Source: Rhodocyclaceae bacterium (GTDB lineage: Bacteria; Pseudomonadota; Gammaproteobacteria; Burkholderiales; Rhodocyclaceae). Taken from it: a stretch of 64,000 bases of DNA. Shown piece after piece: positions 17,307-27,200 of this stretch (position 1 is its first letter; the number at the start of each line of letters is the position of its first letter). The stretch lies in NCBI GenBank assembly GCA_023383815.1, contig JAHDYG010000006.1, forward strand, positions 89,161 to 153,160, written 5' to 3'. Both the position numbers and the translations under genes were made by a program. A model generated the notes under the pieces. That model did not search any database. It saw only the letters and a program-made list of their open reading frames with translations, and was not told the origin of the DNA.

Positions 17307-18077
17307 CTAGCCGCGGCTCTTGTGCAGGCCGCATTCCTTGTACTGCGGGTCCTCCCACCACCAGCGTCCGGCACGCACGTCCTCACCGACGGCGACGGGT
17401 CGCGTACACGGCGCGCAGCCGATGCTCGGATAGAAGCGGTCGTGCAGGACGTTGTAGGGCACCTCGTGCAGCCGGATGTAGGCCCACACCTCCTTCTCGC
17501 TCCAGTCGGCGAGCGGGCTGAGCTTGATGAGTCCGTTTGCGTCGTCATATTCGCGGGTCGGCAGACCGCTGCGGGTGCTCGACTGCTGCGCGCGCAACCC
17601 GGTGATCCAGGCTTTCTTGCCGGCGAGAGCCCGGGTGAGCGGCTCGACCTTGCGGGCATGGCAGCAGGCCTTGCGCAGCTCGACCGATTCGTAGAACGCG
17701 TTGATGCCGTGGCTGCGGACGTAGATCTCGACGCTCTCGTGGTTCGGGTAATAGACCTTGAGCTTGAGGCCATAGCGCTGTTGCACCGCCGCCATGAGGT
17801 CATAGGTTTCTGTCGGCAGGCGCCCGGTGTCGAGCGAGAACACCTCTATCGGCAGGGCGTTGCGCGCGATGAGATCGGTCAGCACCATGTCTTCGGCACC
17901 GAGGCTGTTGGCGAAGACGAGTGAACCGTCCGCTCCGAATTCCTCGACCACCCCGCGCAGGAACTCCACGACGACGTCCGCCTTGCGGGCGACCTCGGTC
18001 TGCATCGCGGGCGTGACGGGCTGGTGTGCGGCGGGCCGGGAGGAGGTGGCCTCGAGGGGAATGGCGGTCGTGTTCAT
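17307..18077 (-). CDS. cysH: CysH, assimilatory APS (adenylyl sulfate) reductase
   Basis: CysH (256 aa) reduces activated sulfate to sulfite with thioredoxin. Beyond the PAPS-reductase core (FANSLGAEDMVLTDL; LDTGRLPTETYDL), it has the paired-cysteine motif CC (about 138-139) and CAPC (about 221-224) that bind a [4Fe-4S] cluster in APS-using enzymes, plus the catalytic ECGLH Cys (about 249). This predicts APS rather than PAPS as substrate, in agreement with the absence of APS kinase. The ATG at 18077 overlaps the DUF934 stop (ATGA). Confidence 0.95.
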   Translation of the reverse strand: MNTTAIPLEATSSRPAAHQPVTPAMQTEVARKADVVVEFLRGVVEEFGADGSLVFANSLGAEDMVLTDLIARNALPIEVFSLDTGRLPTETYDLMAAVQQRYGLKLKVYYPNHESVEIYVRSHGINAFYESVELRKACCHARKVEPLTRALAGKKAWITGLRAQQSSTRSGLPTREYDDANGLIKLSPLADWSEKEVWAYIRLHEVPYNVLHDRFYPSIGCAPCTRPVAVGEDVRAGRWWWEDPQYKECGLHKSRG

Positions 18078-18628
18078 GGGTGTGAGGGCGAGGGCGTGCC
18101 GCGCCGCGCGCGGCGGAAAAGGGGCTGCGGGTGGCTCGCCGAGTGCTGGTACGGCTCGGTGAAATCGGCGATGCTCGCGCAGGCCGCTTCGAGTGCCGGC
18201 GCATCGTAGCGGCCGCTGCGCGGTTGAAGGACGTCGAAGCCGCAGCGGGTCAGGTAGTTGAACTGGTCGCGCAGCACTTCGCCGAACGCGCGCAGCTCGC
18301 CGGAATAGCCCAGCCGGCCCCGCAGCAGGGCGGCGGTCGAATAGCCCCGGCCATCGGTGAAGCGGGGAAAGTGCACCCCGATCACCCGCAGTGCGGCGAG
18401 ATCGTCCGCGAGCAGCGAGACGTCCTCGCCCGCATCGATCCACACGCCCAGCTCACCGCTGCGGGCGCGTTCGAGCAGTTCGTCACGGCGCGCACGCCAG
18501 ACGCCGAGCGGCACCAGGACTGCCCCTGCGGGCACAGCGGTTTCCGCAGGGTCGGCCCCGGGCGCGAGGGTCACGAGCTGGCGGGTATCCTCGACGACGC
18601 GGCCGTTGCGAATGATTCTTTCAGACAT
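18074..18628 (-). CDS. DUF934 protein of the sulfate-assimilation operon
   Basis: A 184-residue soluble protein of the DUF934 family, found in proteobacterial cys operons next to the sulfite/nitrite reductase and thought to support it. Seen: an N-terminal part with IIRNGRVVEDTRQLV, the conserved core GVHFPRFTDGRGYSTAALLRGRLGYSGELRAFGEVLRDQFNYLTRCGFD (positions about 88-137), and a short basic tail. Its ATG at 18628 lies 5 bases inside the cysI end, and its stop overlaps the cysH start, so it is co-translated with both. Its biochemical role is unproven. Confidence 0.92.
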   Translation of the reverse strand: MSERIIRNGRVVEDTRQLVTLAPGADPAETAVPAGAVLVPLGVWRARRDELLERARSGELGVWIDAGEDVSLLADDLAALRVIGVHFPRFTDGRGYSTAALLRGRLGYSGELRAFGEVLRDQFNYLTRCGFDVLQPRSGRYDAPALEAACASIADFTEPYQHSASHPQPLFRRARRGTPSPSHP

Positions 18629-20303
18629 GGACGGTCTTCCTCTTGTGCACGCGGTTCTCATAGACCCGCTCGCGAAACGGCTCGATGCCGATCCTGCGAA
18701 CGGTGTCGATGAAGCGCTCGTCTTCGTGGCGCAGCGCCACATAGGTGTCGAGCAGGCGCTCGACGGCTCCGACGATCTCGTCGCGGGCGAACGAAGGGCC
18801 GATCACCTTCCCGAGCGTCGTGTCGTTGCCCTGGCAGCCGCCGATCGAAACCTGGTACCACTCCTCGTCGTTCTTGTCCACGCCGAGGATTCCGATGTGG
18901 CCGACGTGGTGGTGTCCGCAGGAATTCATGCATCCGGAGATGTTGAGCTCGATCTCGCCGATGTCGTGGAGGTAGTCCAGATCGTCGAAGCGTTGCTGAA
19001 TCGCATCGGCCACCGGAATCGAGCGGGCGTTTGCGAGATTGCAGAAATCCCCGCCCGGGCAGCAGATGATGTCGGTCAGCAGCCCGATGTTCGGCGTGGC
19101 CAGCCCGGCTTCCCGGGCCTCGAGCCAGAGTGCGTGGAGGTCGGCCTGGCGCACGTCGGCCAGCGCGAGGTTCTGTTCATGCGTCATCCGGGCCTCGCCG
19201 AAGCTGAAGCGGTCGGCCCAGTCGGCGATCCGGTCGAGCTGCTCGGCGCGGATGTCGCCGGGTGCGCTGCCCGTCTTCTTGAGCGACAGGACCACCGATG
19301 CGTAGCCTGGCCGGCGATGTTCGCGCACATTGCGCCGGACCCAGCCCGCGAAGGCCTTGTCTGCGTCGAGAAGGGATTCGAATCCGGGGTCGCGTGCGGG
19401 CAGCGTCTCGTAGGGCGGGGGTGCGAAGTGCGCGGCAACCCGTTCGACCTCTTCCACGGTGAGCGTGTCCGGCCCATCCTTCGTGTGGCGCCATTCTTCC
19501 TCGACCTGGCGCCGGAACTCGGCCGCTCCGAGTGCGCGAACGAGGATCTTGATGCGCGCCTTCCACAGGTTGTCGCGCCGTCCGTAGCGGTTGTAGACGC
19601 GCAGGATGGCTTCGCAGTAGGTGATCAGGTGCGGCCAGGCGACGAAGGGTGCGATCTCCTCGCCAAGGATCGGAGTGCGCCCCAGGCCGCCCCCCGCGAG
19701 GACGCGAAAACCCAGCTCGCCGTCGGCGTTGCGCACGAGATCCAGCCCGATGTCGTAGACGCGCAGGACCACACGGTCCTCGCGGGCGCTGTTGAAGGCG
19801 ATCTTGAACTTGCGTGGCAGGAACGCGAATTCCGGATGATAGGCGGCCCACTGCCTGAGGATCTCCGCCCACGGGCGCGGATCGGTAATCTCGTCGGCGG
19901 CGACCCCGGCAAACGGGTCGGCCGTGATGTTGCGGATGCAGTTGCCCGAAGTCTGGTTGGCGTGCATCTCTACGCTGGCGAGTTCGGCCAGCATCTCCGG
20001 CACGTCTTCGAGCCGGGGCCAGTTGAACTGGACGTTGGTGCGCGTCGTGAAGTGGGCGTAGCCGCGATCGTAGGCCCGCGCCAGGTGCGCGAGCTTTCGC
20101 AGCTGGCGGCTTGCCAGATGCCCGTAGGGAACGGAGATCCGGAACATCGGCGCCTGGCGCTGCAGGTACAGTCCGTTCTGCAGGCGCAAGGGACGGAATT
20201 CGTCGTCCGACAGCTCGCCTGCGAGATAGCGCTGCGTCTGGTTGCGAAACTGTGCGACGCGCTCGTTCAGGGTCTGCTGGTCGTAGGAATCGTACTGATA
20301 CAT
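18621..20303 (-). CDS. cysI: CysI-type sulfite (nitrite/sulfite) reductase haemoprotein
   Basis: A 560-residue siroheme/[4Fe-4S] reductase, first gene of the cys operon. It reduces sulfite to sulfide by six electrons. The cluster ligands are present as CPGGDFC (Cx5C) and CMNSC (Cx3C) near residues 430 and 480, and basic siroheme/sulfite-binding segments such as FTTRTNVQFNWP are in place. The ATG at 20303 (MYQYDSYDQQTLNERV) matches the family start. The reading frame stays open for 1.3 kb upstream, antisense to cysB, but this is not coding. No cysJ flavoprotein is in the window, so the electron donor is unclear (ferredoxin is possible). Confidence 0.95.
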   Translation of the reverse strand: MYQYDSYDQQTLNERVAQFRNQTQRYLAGELSDDEFRPLRLQNGLYLQRQAPMFRISVPYGHLASRQLRKLAHLARAYDRGYAHFTTRTNVQFNWPRLEDVPEMLAELASVEMHANQTSGNCIRNITADPFAGVAADEITDPRPWAEILRQWAAYHPEFAFLPRKFKIAFNSAREDRVVLRVYDIGLDLVRNADGELGFRVLAGGGLGRTPILGEEIAPFVAWPHLITYCEAILRVYNRYGRRDNLWKARIKILVRALGAAEFRRQVEEEWRHTKDGPDTLTVEEVERVAAHFAPPPYETLPARDPGFESLLDADKAFAGWVRRNVREHRRPGYASVVLSLKKTGSAPGDIRAEQLDRIADWADRFSFGEARMTHEQNLALADVRQADLHALWLEAREAGLATPNIGLLTDIICCPGGDFCNLANARSIPVADAIQQRFDDLDYLHDIGEIELNISGCMNSCGHHHVGHIGILGVDKNDEEWYQVSIGGCQGNDTTLGKVIGPSFARDEIVGAVERLLDTYVALRHEDERFIDTVRRIGIEPFRERVYENRVHKRKTVHV

Positions 20304-20390
20304 CGATGCGCTCTCCGTGGGCGGTTCTTTCTGCTGCGAACCGTGTGAGGACGGATCGTATCGTCTGCTCATAGGACCAGGAAGGGGTTT

Positions 20391-20420
20391 GAAGTTAAAC
20401 TGAAATAACTTTTGGTTATG
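20391..20420. promoter_or_regulatory. AT-rich CysB-type operator/promoter region between cysI and cysB
   Basis: In the 153-base divergent region, an AT-rich island carries overlapping inverted repeats: AAGTTA (20392-20397) with TAACTT (20406-20411), and ATAAC (20405-20409) with GTTAT (20415-20419). LysR regulators bind such imperfect repeats between their own gene and the target. It lies about 90 bases from the cysI ATG and about 40 from the cysB ATG, suitable for activating one and autoregulating the other. Confidence 0.5.
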
Positions 20421-20456
20421 TGAGAATCCGGGAACAGAAGCCGGACAGGAGTCACC

Positions 20457-21401
20457 ATGAACCTTCAGCAACTGCGCTACGTGTTCGAGGTCGAACGGCA
20501 GGGCCTGAACGTCTCGGACGCGGCCGAAGCGCTCTTCACATCGCAGCCCGGCGTCTCGAAGCAGATCCGTTTGCTCGAAGCCGAACTCGGGATCGAGATC
20601 TTCGTTCGCCACGGCAAGCGCCTCGTTGGTGTCACCGAGCCGGGCCGGCAGGTGCTCGCGATTGCACGGCGGATGCTGCAGGATCTGGACAACCTGAAGC
20701 AGGTCGGCGACGAGTTCAGCAACGAGGCCGAGGGCGCGCTTTCGATCGCGACCACGCACACCCAGGCGCGCTATGTGCTGCCGCGGGTGATCCGCGACTT
20801 CCTGGCGCGCTACCCGAGGGTGCGGCTGTCGCTGCATCAGGGCAATCCGCGCCAGGTCTGCGAGATGGTGCTGTCGGGTGAGGCCGACCTGGCGATCGCG
20901 ACCGAGGCAATCGCCGAATACGGCGAACTCGTGATGCTGCCCTGCTACCAGTGGAACCGCTGCGTCGTCGCCACCCCGCGCCACCCGATCCTCGCCGAAC
21001 GGCCGCTCACGCTCGAGGCCATTGCGCGCTATCCGCTGATCACGTACGACGACGCCTTCACAGGCCGCAGCCTGATCAACAAGGCCTTTCTCGGGCGGGG
21101 GCTGAAGCCCGAGGTCGTGCTGACCGCGATCGACTCGGACGTGATCAAGACCTACGTCGAGATGGATCTGGGCATCGGCATCCTCGCCCGCATGGCCTGG
21201 GATCCGGCCGACGAGCGCCGCCTCGGGATGATCGATGCGGCCCACCTCTTCGAGTCGAGCACGACCCGGCTCGGCCTGCGCCGCAGTGCCTGGCTGCGAG
21301 GGTATGTGTACAGCTTCATCGAACTGTTCGCGCCCCATCTGACGCGCCGCATGATCGATGCCGCACTGAGCGGCAGGAGTGGCGAAGATCCCCAGCTCTG
21401 A
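20457..21401 (+). CDS. cysB: CysB, LysR-type regulator of sulfur assimilation
   Basis: A 314-residue LysR regulator; CysB/Cbl proteins activate cys genes on sulfur limitation with O- or N-acetylserine as inducer and APS/sulfide as signals. Seen: winged HTH at residues 1-60 (NLQQLRYVFEVERQGLNVSD; LFTSQPGVSKQIRLLEAEL), linker helix, and a substrate-binding domain containing TTHTQARYVLP and the C-terminal ERRLGMIDAAHLFESSTT of the CysB subgroup. The N-terminus lacks the usual LysR first residue pattern but matches CysB. SD GGACAGGAG precedes the ATG. It is divergent from cysI. Confidence 0.95.
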   Translation: MNLQQLRYVFEVERQGLNVSDAAEALFTSQPGVSKQIRLLEAELGIEIFVRHGKRLVGVTEPGRQVLAIARRMLQDLDNLKQVGDEFSNEAEGALSIATTHTQARYVLPRVIRDFLARYPRVRLSLHQGNPRQVCEMVLSGEADLAIATEAIAEYGELVMLPCYQWNRCVVATPRHPILAERPLTLEAIARYPLITYDDAFTGRSLINKAFLGRGLKPEVVLTAIDSDVIKTYVEMDLGIGILARMAWDPADERRLGMIDAAHLFESSTTRLGLRRSAWLRGYVYSFIELFAPHLTRRMIDAALSGRSGEDPQL

Positions 21402-21474
21402 GCTGCGGTTGATGGATTTCGTCGCCCGTTTGCCTATCATCGGTGTTCTGGACAACAACAACGGGGACAGGGCC

Positions 21475-22797
21475 ATGGAGGCGACAAGGAGAAGCGGCAG
21501 GAAGCTCGTGGCGCTGCTGGCGATCGCGTGGATGCTGGGGGCGGGCGCCGTGCAGGCGCGCGAGACGCACAAGGGCCTGCAACGCAATGCGGACGGCACC
21601 TGGGGGTACGTCTATGTGCTGCCGCAGGATGCCGCTTCGCTATATCCCGACAAGAGCTGGCTGCCACCATACTATCAACCGTCCTATCCAGACCTTGCGA
21701 CGACCATCCGCACCTACACGGCGCAGTCGATCGCGCGCGACGGGATTTCAGGCGCGAGCGTTGGTGGAGTCGAGATCCTCGAAGATGGCCGACCGATGGT
21801 CATGATCACCGGGCCGGATCCGGACGCGCTCGACGCGTTTGCGACGATGCATGCACGCTTTCTGGATGCCGCCCATGCCCGCCAGGGTCTGAACGGCGTT
21901 GCCCTGTGCCAGGGCACGACCGGCTGCTGGGACCCGCACCCAGGAGCCCAGCCCTGGGCGTTCTTCCTGCCGCTCGGCCTGCCCCTGAGCCGCCAGAAGG
22001 CCGTCACCTTCCTCAACTATCCGCCGGCCGACTCGCTGCGTGATGTCGATTATCTCGACAACTTCACGATGAAGCGCTGGGCGGCGGTGCTCGAGACGGT
22101 CGGCATCGTCGATCCGGTCCGCTACGAGACCATCGTCGACGCCCGCCCGATCGCCGCGCCCGGTAGCGGACAGGCGAGCTACATGCCGGACATCACGACG
22201 TACTTCAACCAGGCCGGAAGCGACCACGACTACGTGACGCCGATGCTGCGGCTGCTCACCAACCCGCCCGCGCGTACCGGGGCGACCAGCCTCCCGGTGA
22301 TGGTCCTGGGGTCGCCTTCGCGCCAGGCTTGGGCGGCCATTCTCGGCAAGTCTTCGGTCGGCTTGCTTGAAGTCGGAACCGCGACGCTGCCAGGGGCGGA
22401 ACGGCCGACCGCGTGGGTTGCCGGCAACCATCCGGACGTCACGAGCTACCAGTGCTGCCCCGGTGATCCGCATCCGAGCTGCCAGGGTTCCTACGACCTG
22501 GTGGCTGACGAGAAGATCGATCTTCAGGTCGCCTGCATCATCCAGGCGCTGGCCGAGGATCCCGGAGCGGATCCCGATACGGTGAAGGGCAGATGCGCCG
22601 AACAGTGGGCGCTGAACCCGCCACCGGCCAACCAGAGCGCGATCTGCGTACGCGCCCGGCTCGACTACAACTTCGAGGCGCAGGGGCAATGTCCGACGCC
22701 GGAGGCGGCCCGGGCTTTCTGCACGCATTTCGTCAACAACGCCTGCCCGGCCGGGGTTTATACTTGTGACACGCAGACGGCCGCTCCGGCGCGCTGA
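21475..22797 (+). CDS. secreted cysteine-rich protein of unknown function
   Basis: A 440-residue exported protein I do not recognise. A clear Sec signal peptide (basic MEATRRSGRK, hydrophobic LVALLAIAWMLGAGA, likely cut after VQA at about residue 28) precedes a mature chain with 12 cysteines: two around residue 145 (ALC, TGC) and ten in the last ~110 residues (from YQCCPGDPHPSC to VYTC). The even number and the export signal suggest disulfides formed in the periplasm or outside. No catalytic motif is recognised. The ATG at 21475 has GGGGACAGG upstream; an upstream in-frame start would overlap cysB. It starts the three-gene group with the acyltransferase and the kinase-cyclase. Confidence 0.75.
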   Translation: MEATRRSGRKLVALLAIAWMLGAGAVQARETHKGLQRNADGTWGYVYVLPQDAASLYPDKSWLPPYYQPSYPDLATTIRTYTAQSIARDGISGASVGGVEILEDGRPMVMITGPDPDALDAFATMHARFLDAAHARQGLNGVALCQGTTGCWDPHPGAQPWAFFLPLGLPLSRQKAVTFLNYPPADSLRDVDYLDNFTMKRWAAVLETVGIVDPVRYETIVDARPIAAPGSGQASYMPDITTYFNQAGSDHDYVTPMLRLLTNPPARTGATSLPVMVLGSPSRQAWAAILGKSSVGLLEVGTATLPGAERPTAWVAGNHPDVTSYQCCPGDPHPSCQGSYDLVADEKIDLQVACIIQALAEDPGADPDTVKGRCAEQWALNPPPANQSAICVRARLDYNFEAQGQCPTPEAARAFCTHFVNNACPAGVYTCDTQTAAPAR

Positions 22798-22886
22798 TTG
22801 TGTCGCAACGACACGACTCGGCGCGGGGGGCTGAAGAAGTCGTCGCGTCCGATCCGCGGGCGGAGCACAACAGGGAGGCAGGCGTC

Positions 22887-24218
22887 ATGCAGTCAGAGGT
22901 GGGTTCGATCGGCCTTGAGTGCCTGATGAACCGGGCGAACATCCTGTTCACGAGTGGTTACCGCTTCCGCGGCCGACTCGATCCGGCGCAGTGGGCCGAA
23001 AGTATCCGGGCCGTGGCCGGCAGCGTCCACAAGTTCCGCTACGCCCTGCAGTTCAACGCGCAGACCGATTTTTCGTGGCAGTACATGGGGTCGTACGAGA
23101 CGCCCTTGCGCATGGTCGACTGCGACGACCTGGACGAGGCGTTCGGCGAGCTGTGCCGCGGTAGCCTCGCCTGGATCGAGAACGGCGCGCGCTCGCCAAT
23201 GGCGATGGCCGTGTTGCGAAGCCGCTCCGATCCGGACGAGTTCATTCTCGCGCAGACCAGCGAGCACACGTACCTGGACGCGCGCAGCGCCGAGTTTCTC
23301 TTCAACGCGATCGTCGATCACTACAACGCAGGGCTGGCAGGCGATTCCACGCGCCAGGCCGAACTCGTCGAGGGAGTGCGCAGGATCTCGACCCCGCCCG
23401 GCGATGAAGTCGCCTCGCTGCTGGGTCTGGGCCACGCGCAGAACGAGCGCAATCTCGCGGGACTTGCAAGCTACCCGGTGGCCGACGTCGGGCGCTACGC
23501 GATCGCCCTGCGCGAGGTGCCGGCCTGTCTGGAGCAGTACCGCAAGCAGCGGTTTGCACCGATCGTGCGCTTTTTCCCGCTGGCGGACCTGCTGCGCCGC
23601 TGCCGGCAGCGCCATCCCGAAGTGACGCAGAATGCGGTGATCTGTGCGGCGCTAGCGAAGGGGTTCTACACACTCAACCGTGAGGGACGGTGTGCCGACG
23701 AGCGCCAGCTGGTGAGTTTCAAGATGCTCTCCGACCTGCTCGTGCCCGAGTTGCGTCAGTACCACGCTGGCAACTACATCGCCTTCGTTCCGGTGAGCGT
23801 CGACGCGGAACGCCCGGTCGAGGAGGTCGCCGGCCAGATCCATGAGCGCATCCGCGAGTTCAAGGCCGAGAAGATCGACGTCAGTCTGTTCTGCGCAGTG
23901 GAGGCGGCCGTGGCGCAAGGGGTGGTCGGGACGGTCGATGATGCACTGTCCTTCGTCGTCACCAACTGGAACAACTACGCATTCCTCGAACGCGAGGAGT
24001 TCCTGCATGGCTGCCGCTCGATCCGCCACCAGAGCGGCGTGAACATCGATCCGCGCGACACGCTCGGCGCGGTGCTGGTCAATCGTCCCATCCTCGTGAT
24101 CAACCTGTCGGCGAAGGATGAGGTGTGCCTGTCCTTCTTCCCCTCGCTTCGTTCGGAAGCGGAGAACCTGGCCCTGGCGGAGCGGATCGGTGAGGTATTC
24201 GGACCCCTGCAGGGCTGA
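22887..24218 (+). CDS. stand-alone condensation/acyltransferase-like protein with HxxxD motif
   Basis: A 443-residue protein resembling the HxxxD acyltransferase superfamily (NRPS condensation domains, wax ester synthases, alcohol acetyltransferases). The key motif is SEHTYLDARSAEF, giving H127-x3-D131; the residue before the His is Glu, where condensation domains have a second His. A C-terminal segment with FVVTNWNNYAF and a final beta/helix region fit the two-lobed fold. There is no carrier protein or adenylation domain, so it would act on a diffusible acyl donor. The ATG at 22887 (SD AGGGAGG 9 bases upstream) is preferred to the GTG at 22800. The substrate is unknown. Confidence 0.7.
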   Translation: MQSEVGSIGLECLMNRANILFTSGYRFRGRLDPAQWAESIRAVAGSVHKFRYALQFNAQTDFSWQYMGSYETPLRMVDCDDLDEAFGELCRGSLAWIENGARSPMAMAVLRSRSDPDEFILAQTSEHTYLDARSAEFLFNAIVDHYNAGLAGDSTRQAELVEGVRRISTPPGDEVASLLGLGHAQNERNLAGLASYPVADVGRYAIALREVPACLEQYRKQRFAPIVRFFPLADLLRRCRQRHPEVTQNAVICAALAKGFYTLNREGRCADERQLVSFKMLSDLLVPELRQYHAGNYIAFVPVSVDAERPVEEVAGQIHERIREFKAEKIDVSLFCAVEAAVAQGVVGTVDDALSFVVTNWNNYAFLEREEFLHGCRSIRHQSGVNIDPRDTLGAVLVNRPILVINLSAKDEVCLSFFPSLRSEAENLALAERIGEVFGPLQG

Positions 24219-24263
24219 TCCGTTGCGCCCGGCCGTGCCGCCGGGGCGCGAACAAGGGCGTCC

Positions 24264-27200
24264 ATGAGTGCCGCCGCCGAGTTCGAGCTGATCGAGCAGC
24301 TCCACGACGGGCGGCAGACACGCGTCTTTCGCGCCCATCGCAAGGCGGACGGGCTGGCGGTCGTGCTCAAGATCCTGAGCGAGGAGGGCATGCTCGCCTC
24401 GGCTGGGCCGCAGTATCAGCGCGAGTACGAGATCACGCGTTCGCTTGGCGCCATCGATGGCGTGATCCGGGTGCTCGACCTGAAGGACGTCCAGGGCTCG
24501 CAAATGATCGTGGAGGAGGACGTCGGTGGCGAATCGCTCGACCGTATCCTCGCCCGCAGCCGCCCTGATCCAGGGGCCGCACTTGCACTGGCAATCCGCA
24601 TCGCGCACGTGCTGGGCTGCGTCCATGAGCACAAGGTCATTCACAAGGACCTGAATCCGGCCAACATCGTCTGGAATCCGGCCAGTGACCAGGTTCGGCT
24701 CATCGATTTCGGGATTGCGTCGCGCCTCGGACAGGAGCACCAGGAATTCCAGAGCCCATCGCAACTGGAGGGCACGTTGCCCTACACGGCGCCCGAACAG
24801 ACGGGTCGGGTCAATCGGGTCGTCGATGCACGCTCCGACCTGTATGCGCTGGGCGTGACCCTGTACGAGCTGTTTACCGGGGTGCTGCCGTTTCCGGAGC
24901 GGGTCGGGATCGAGCTCGTCCACGCCCACATCGCCGTCACGCCGGTGGCGCCCGCGCAGGTCAATCCCGAGATTCCTGCCCAGATCTCGCGTATCGTGAT
25001 GCGTCTGCTCGAGAAGATGGCGGAAGACCGCTACCAGAGCGCACGCGGCGTCGAGCACGATCTGAAGCGCTGCGAGCAGGAGCTGGGATCGAAGGGACGC
25101 ATCGATCCGTTCGGGCTCGGCGAGGCCGACGTACCGCTGCGCTTCCACCTCCCTCAGAAGCTGTACGGGCGGGATGCCGAAGTCGCGCAGATCGTCGCGG
25201 CGTTCGATCGCGCCTCGAGAGGCTCGGCGGAGCTGCTGCTCATCAACGGTGCGCCGGGTGTGGGCAAGAGTGCGCTGGTGCACGAGGTGCATCGACCGCT
25301 GACCGAGCGGCGGGGCAACTTCGTGTCGGGCAAGTTCGACCAGTATCAGCGTGACGTTCCGTTTCATGCCTGGACGATTGCGTTCCGGGAGCTGTGCAAC
25401 CTGCTGCTGCTCGAAGACGAGGCGAGCCTCGCACGATGGCGGGCTCGAATCCTGGCGGCCGTGGGGGGGCTGGGACGTGTGCTCACCGATGTCGTGCCGT
25501 CGATCGAACTGATCATCGGCGAGCAGGAGCCGGTTCCTCCGTTGGCCGGTGAACAGGCGCTCAACCGTCTGCGCTATGTCTTCGGCAACTTCATCAATGC
25601 CGTCGGTGTGGCCGAGCATCCGCTGGTGATCTTCATCGACGACTGGCAGTGGGCCGATGCCGGATCGCTCTCGCTTCTGAAGTCCGTCATGGGCGGTGGC
25701 GAGAACGAACATCTTCTGGTCATCGGCGCCTATCGTGACAACGAGGTCGAAGAATCCCATCCGTTTGCCCGGACGATGGAGGAACTGAACCGCAGCGGTA
25801 CGCGGATCGCGACGCTGAAGTTGCAGAGCCTGAAGCACGAAGACGTCCACAATCTGGTCTGCGATGCCCTTCCGGGGGCTGAGGCGCTGGAGGATCTCTC
25901 GCGGCTTGCCTTCGGCAAGACACAGGGCAACGCATTCTTTCTCGTGCAGTTGCTCAATGACCTGTATGAGCGCTCTGCGATCCGGTTCGATCGCCAGGCC
26001 GGGCACTGGAGCTGGAACCGTGCAGCGATCGAGGCGGCGAAGGTGGCCGACAATGTTGTCGAACTGATGGCGGGGCGGATCTCGGGCTTGCCCGAAGGCG
26101 CGCGCAAGGCGGTGGTCCATGGATCCTGCATCGGCGACCGCTTCCTGCTCGGCACGCTTGCGCACATGCTCGAACGCCGGCCGCATCTGGTTGCGGGCGA
26201 TCTCGAAGCGGCGCTGCAGGAGGGCATCCTGATCCCGGTCGGCAACGGCTACCGCCTCGCGACCCAGGAAAGCAACACCACGCCGGTGCCCTACCAGTTC
26301 GTGCACGACCGGGTGCGTCAGGCGGCGTACGGCATGCTCGGCGAAGGGATGCGCGAACGGCTGCACCGCGACGTCGCACGCTACTGGATGGAGGTCTATT
26401 CACACGAAGAGCAGGACCGCAACATCTTCGAGATCGCGAACCAGTACAACGCCGGTCGTGCAGTGCTGGGTGGGGCGGACGAGCGTGCCGAGCTGATGCG
26501 GGTGAACCTGCGGGCCGGCAAGCGGGCCAAGCTCGCGGCCGACTATGCTTCGGCGTTCAACTACTTCGCGAACGCGATCGAGCTGCTGGGCACCGACCGC
26601 TGCTGGACCGAGGAGCGGGAACAGACGGCGGAGCTCTTCCTGCTGGCCTGTGAGGTCGCCTTCCTGAGCAAGGACTATCGCCTGATGGAATCCTGGCTTG
26701 GCGAGTACCTCGCGCATGTTCACGATCCACTCGACAGGGTCGCCGGCCTGCGGATCCGGATCCAGGCCTACGTTGCGCAGAACCGCCTGTCCGAGGCGGT
26801 CGAGGTCTCGCTTTCGGCGCTGCGCCTGCTCGGTCTGGCGCTTCCGTCGACGCCGGGCAAGGGCCACGTGCTCGTCGGGCTGCTTCAGACCCGTTTCGCA
26901 GTGCGCCGCAAACCGATTCCGGAGCTGCGGCGGCTGCCCGAGATGACCGATCCGGTGCGCCTGGCCATCATGGACCTGCTCGGCCTGATGCTGCCGCCGG
27001 CCTACTGGACCTCGCCCAACCTGCTGGCGCTGACCGTCTTCCAGATGGTGCGCGAGACGCTGGCACACGGATATTCCCCGAATGCCGGGTATGGCCTTTC
27101 GTGGTGGGGGATCACCGAGAGTGCGCTGCTCGGAAACATCCCGGCCGGTGCGCAGTTTGGCGAGTTCGCGATCGAGATCGCACGCAAGCACGCGCTGAAG

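Noticed and set aside
20304-21599. Minus-strand reading frame continuing cysI upstream for about 430 codons, antisense to cysB
   Set aside because: cysI has its family start at 20303 and cysB is clearly coding on the other strand; long antisense frames are common at this GC content.
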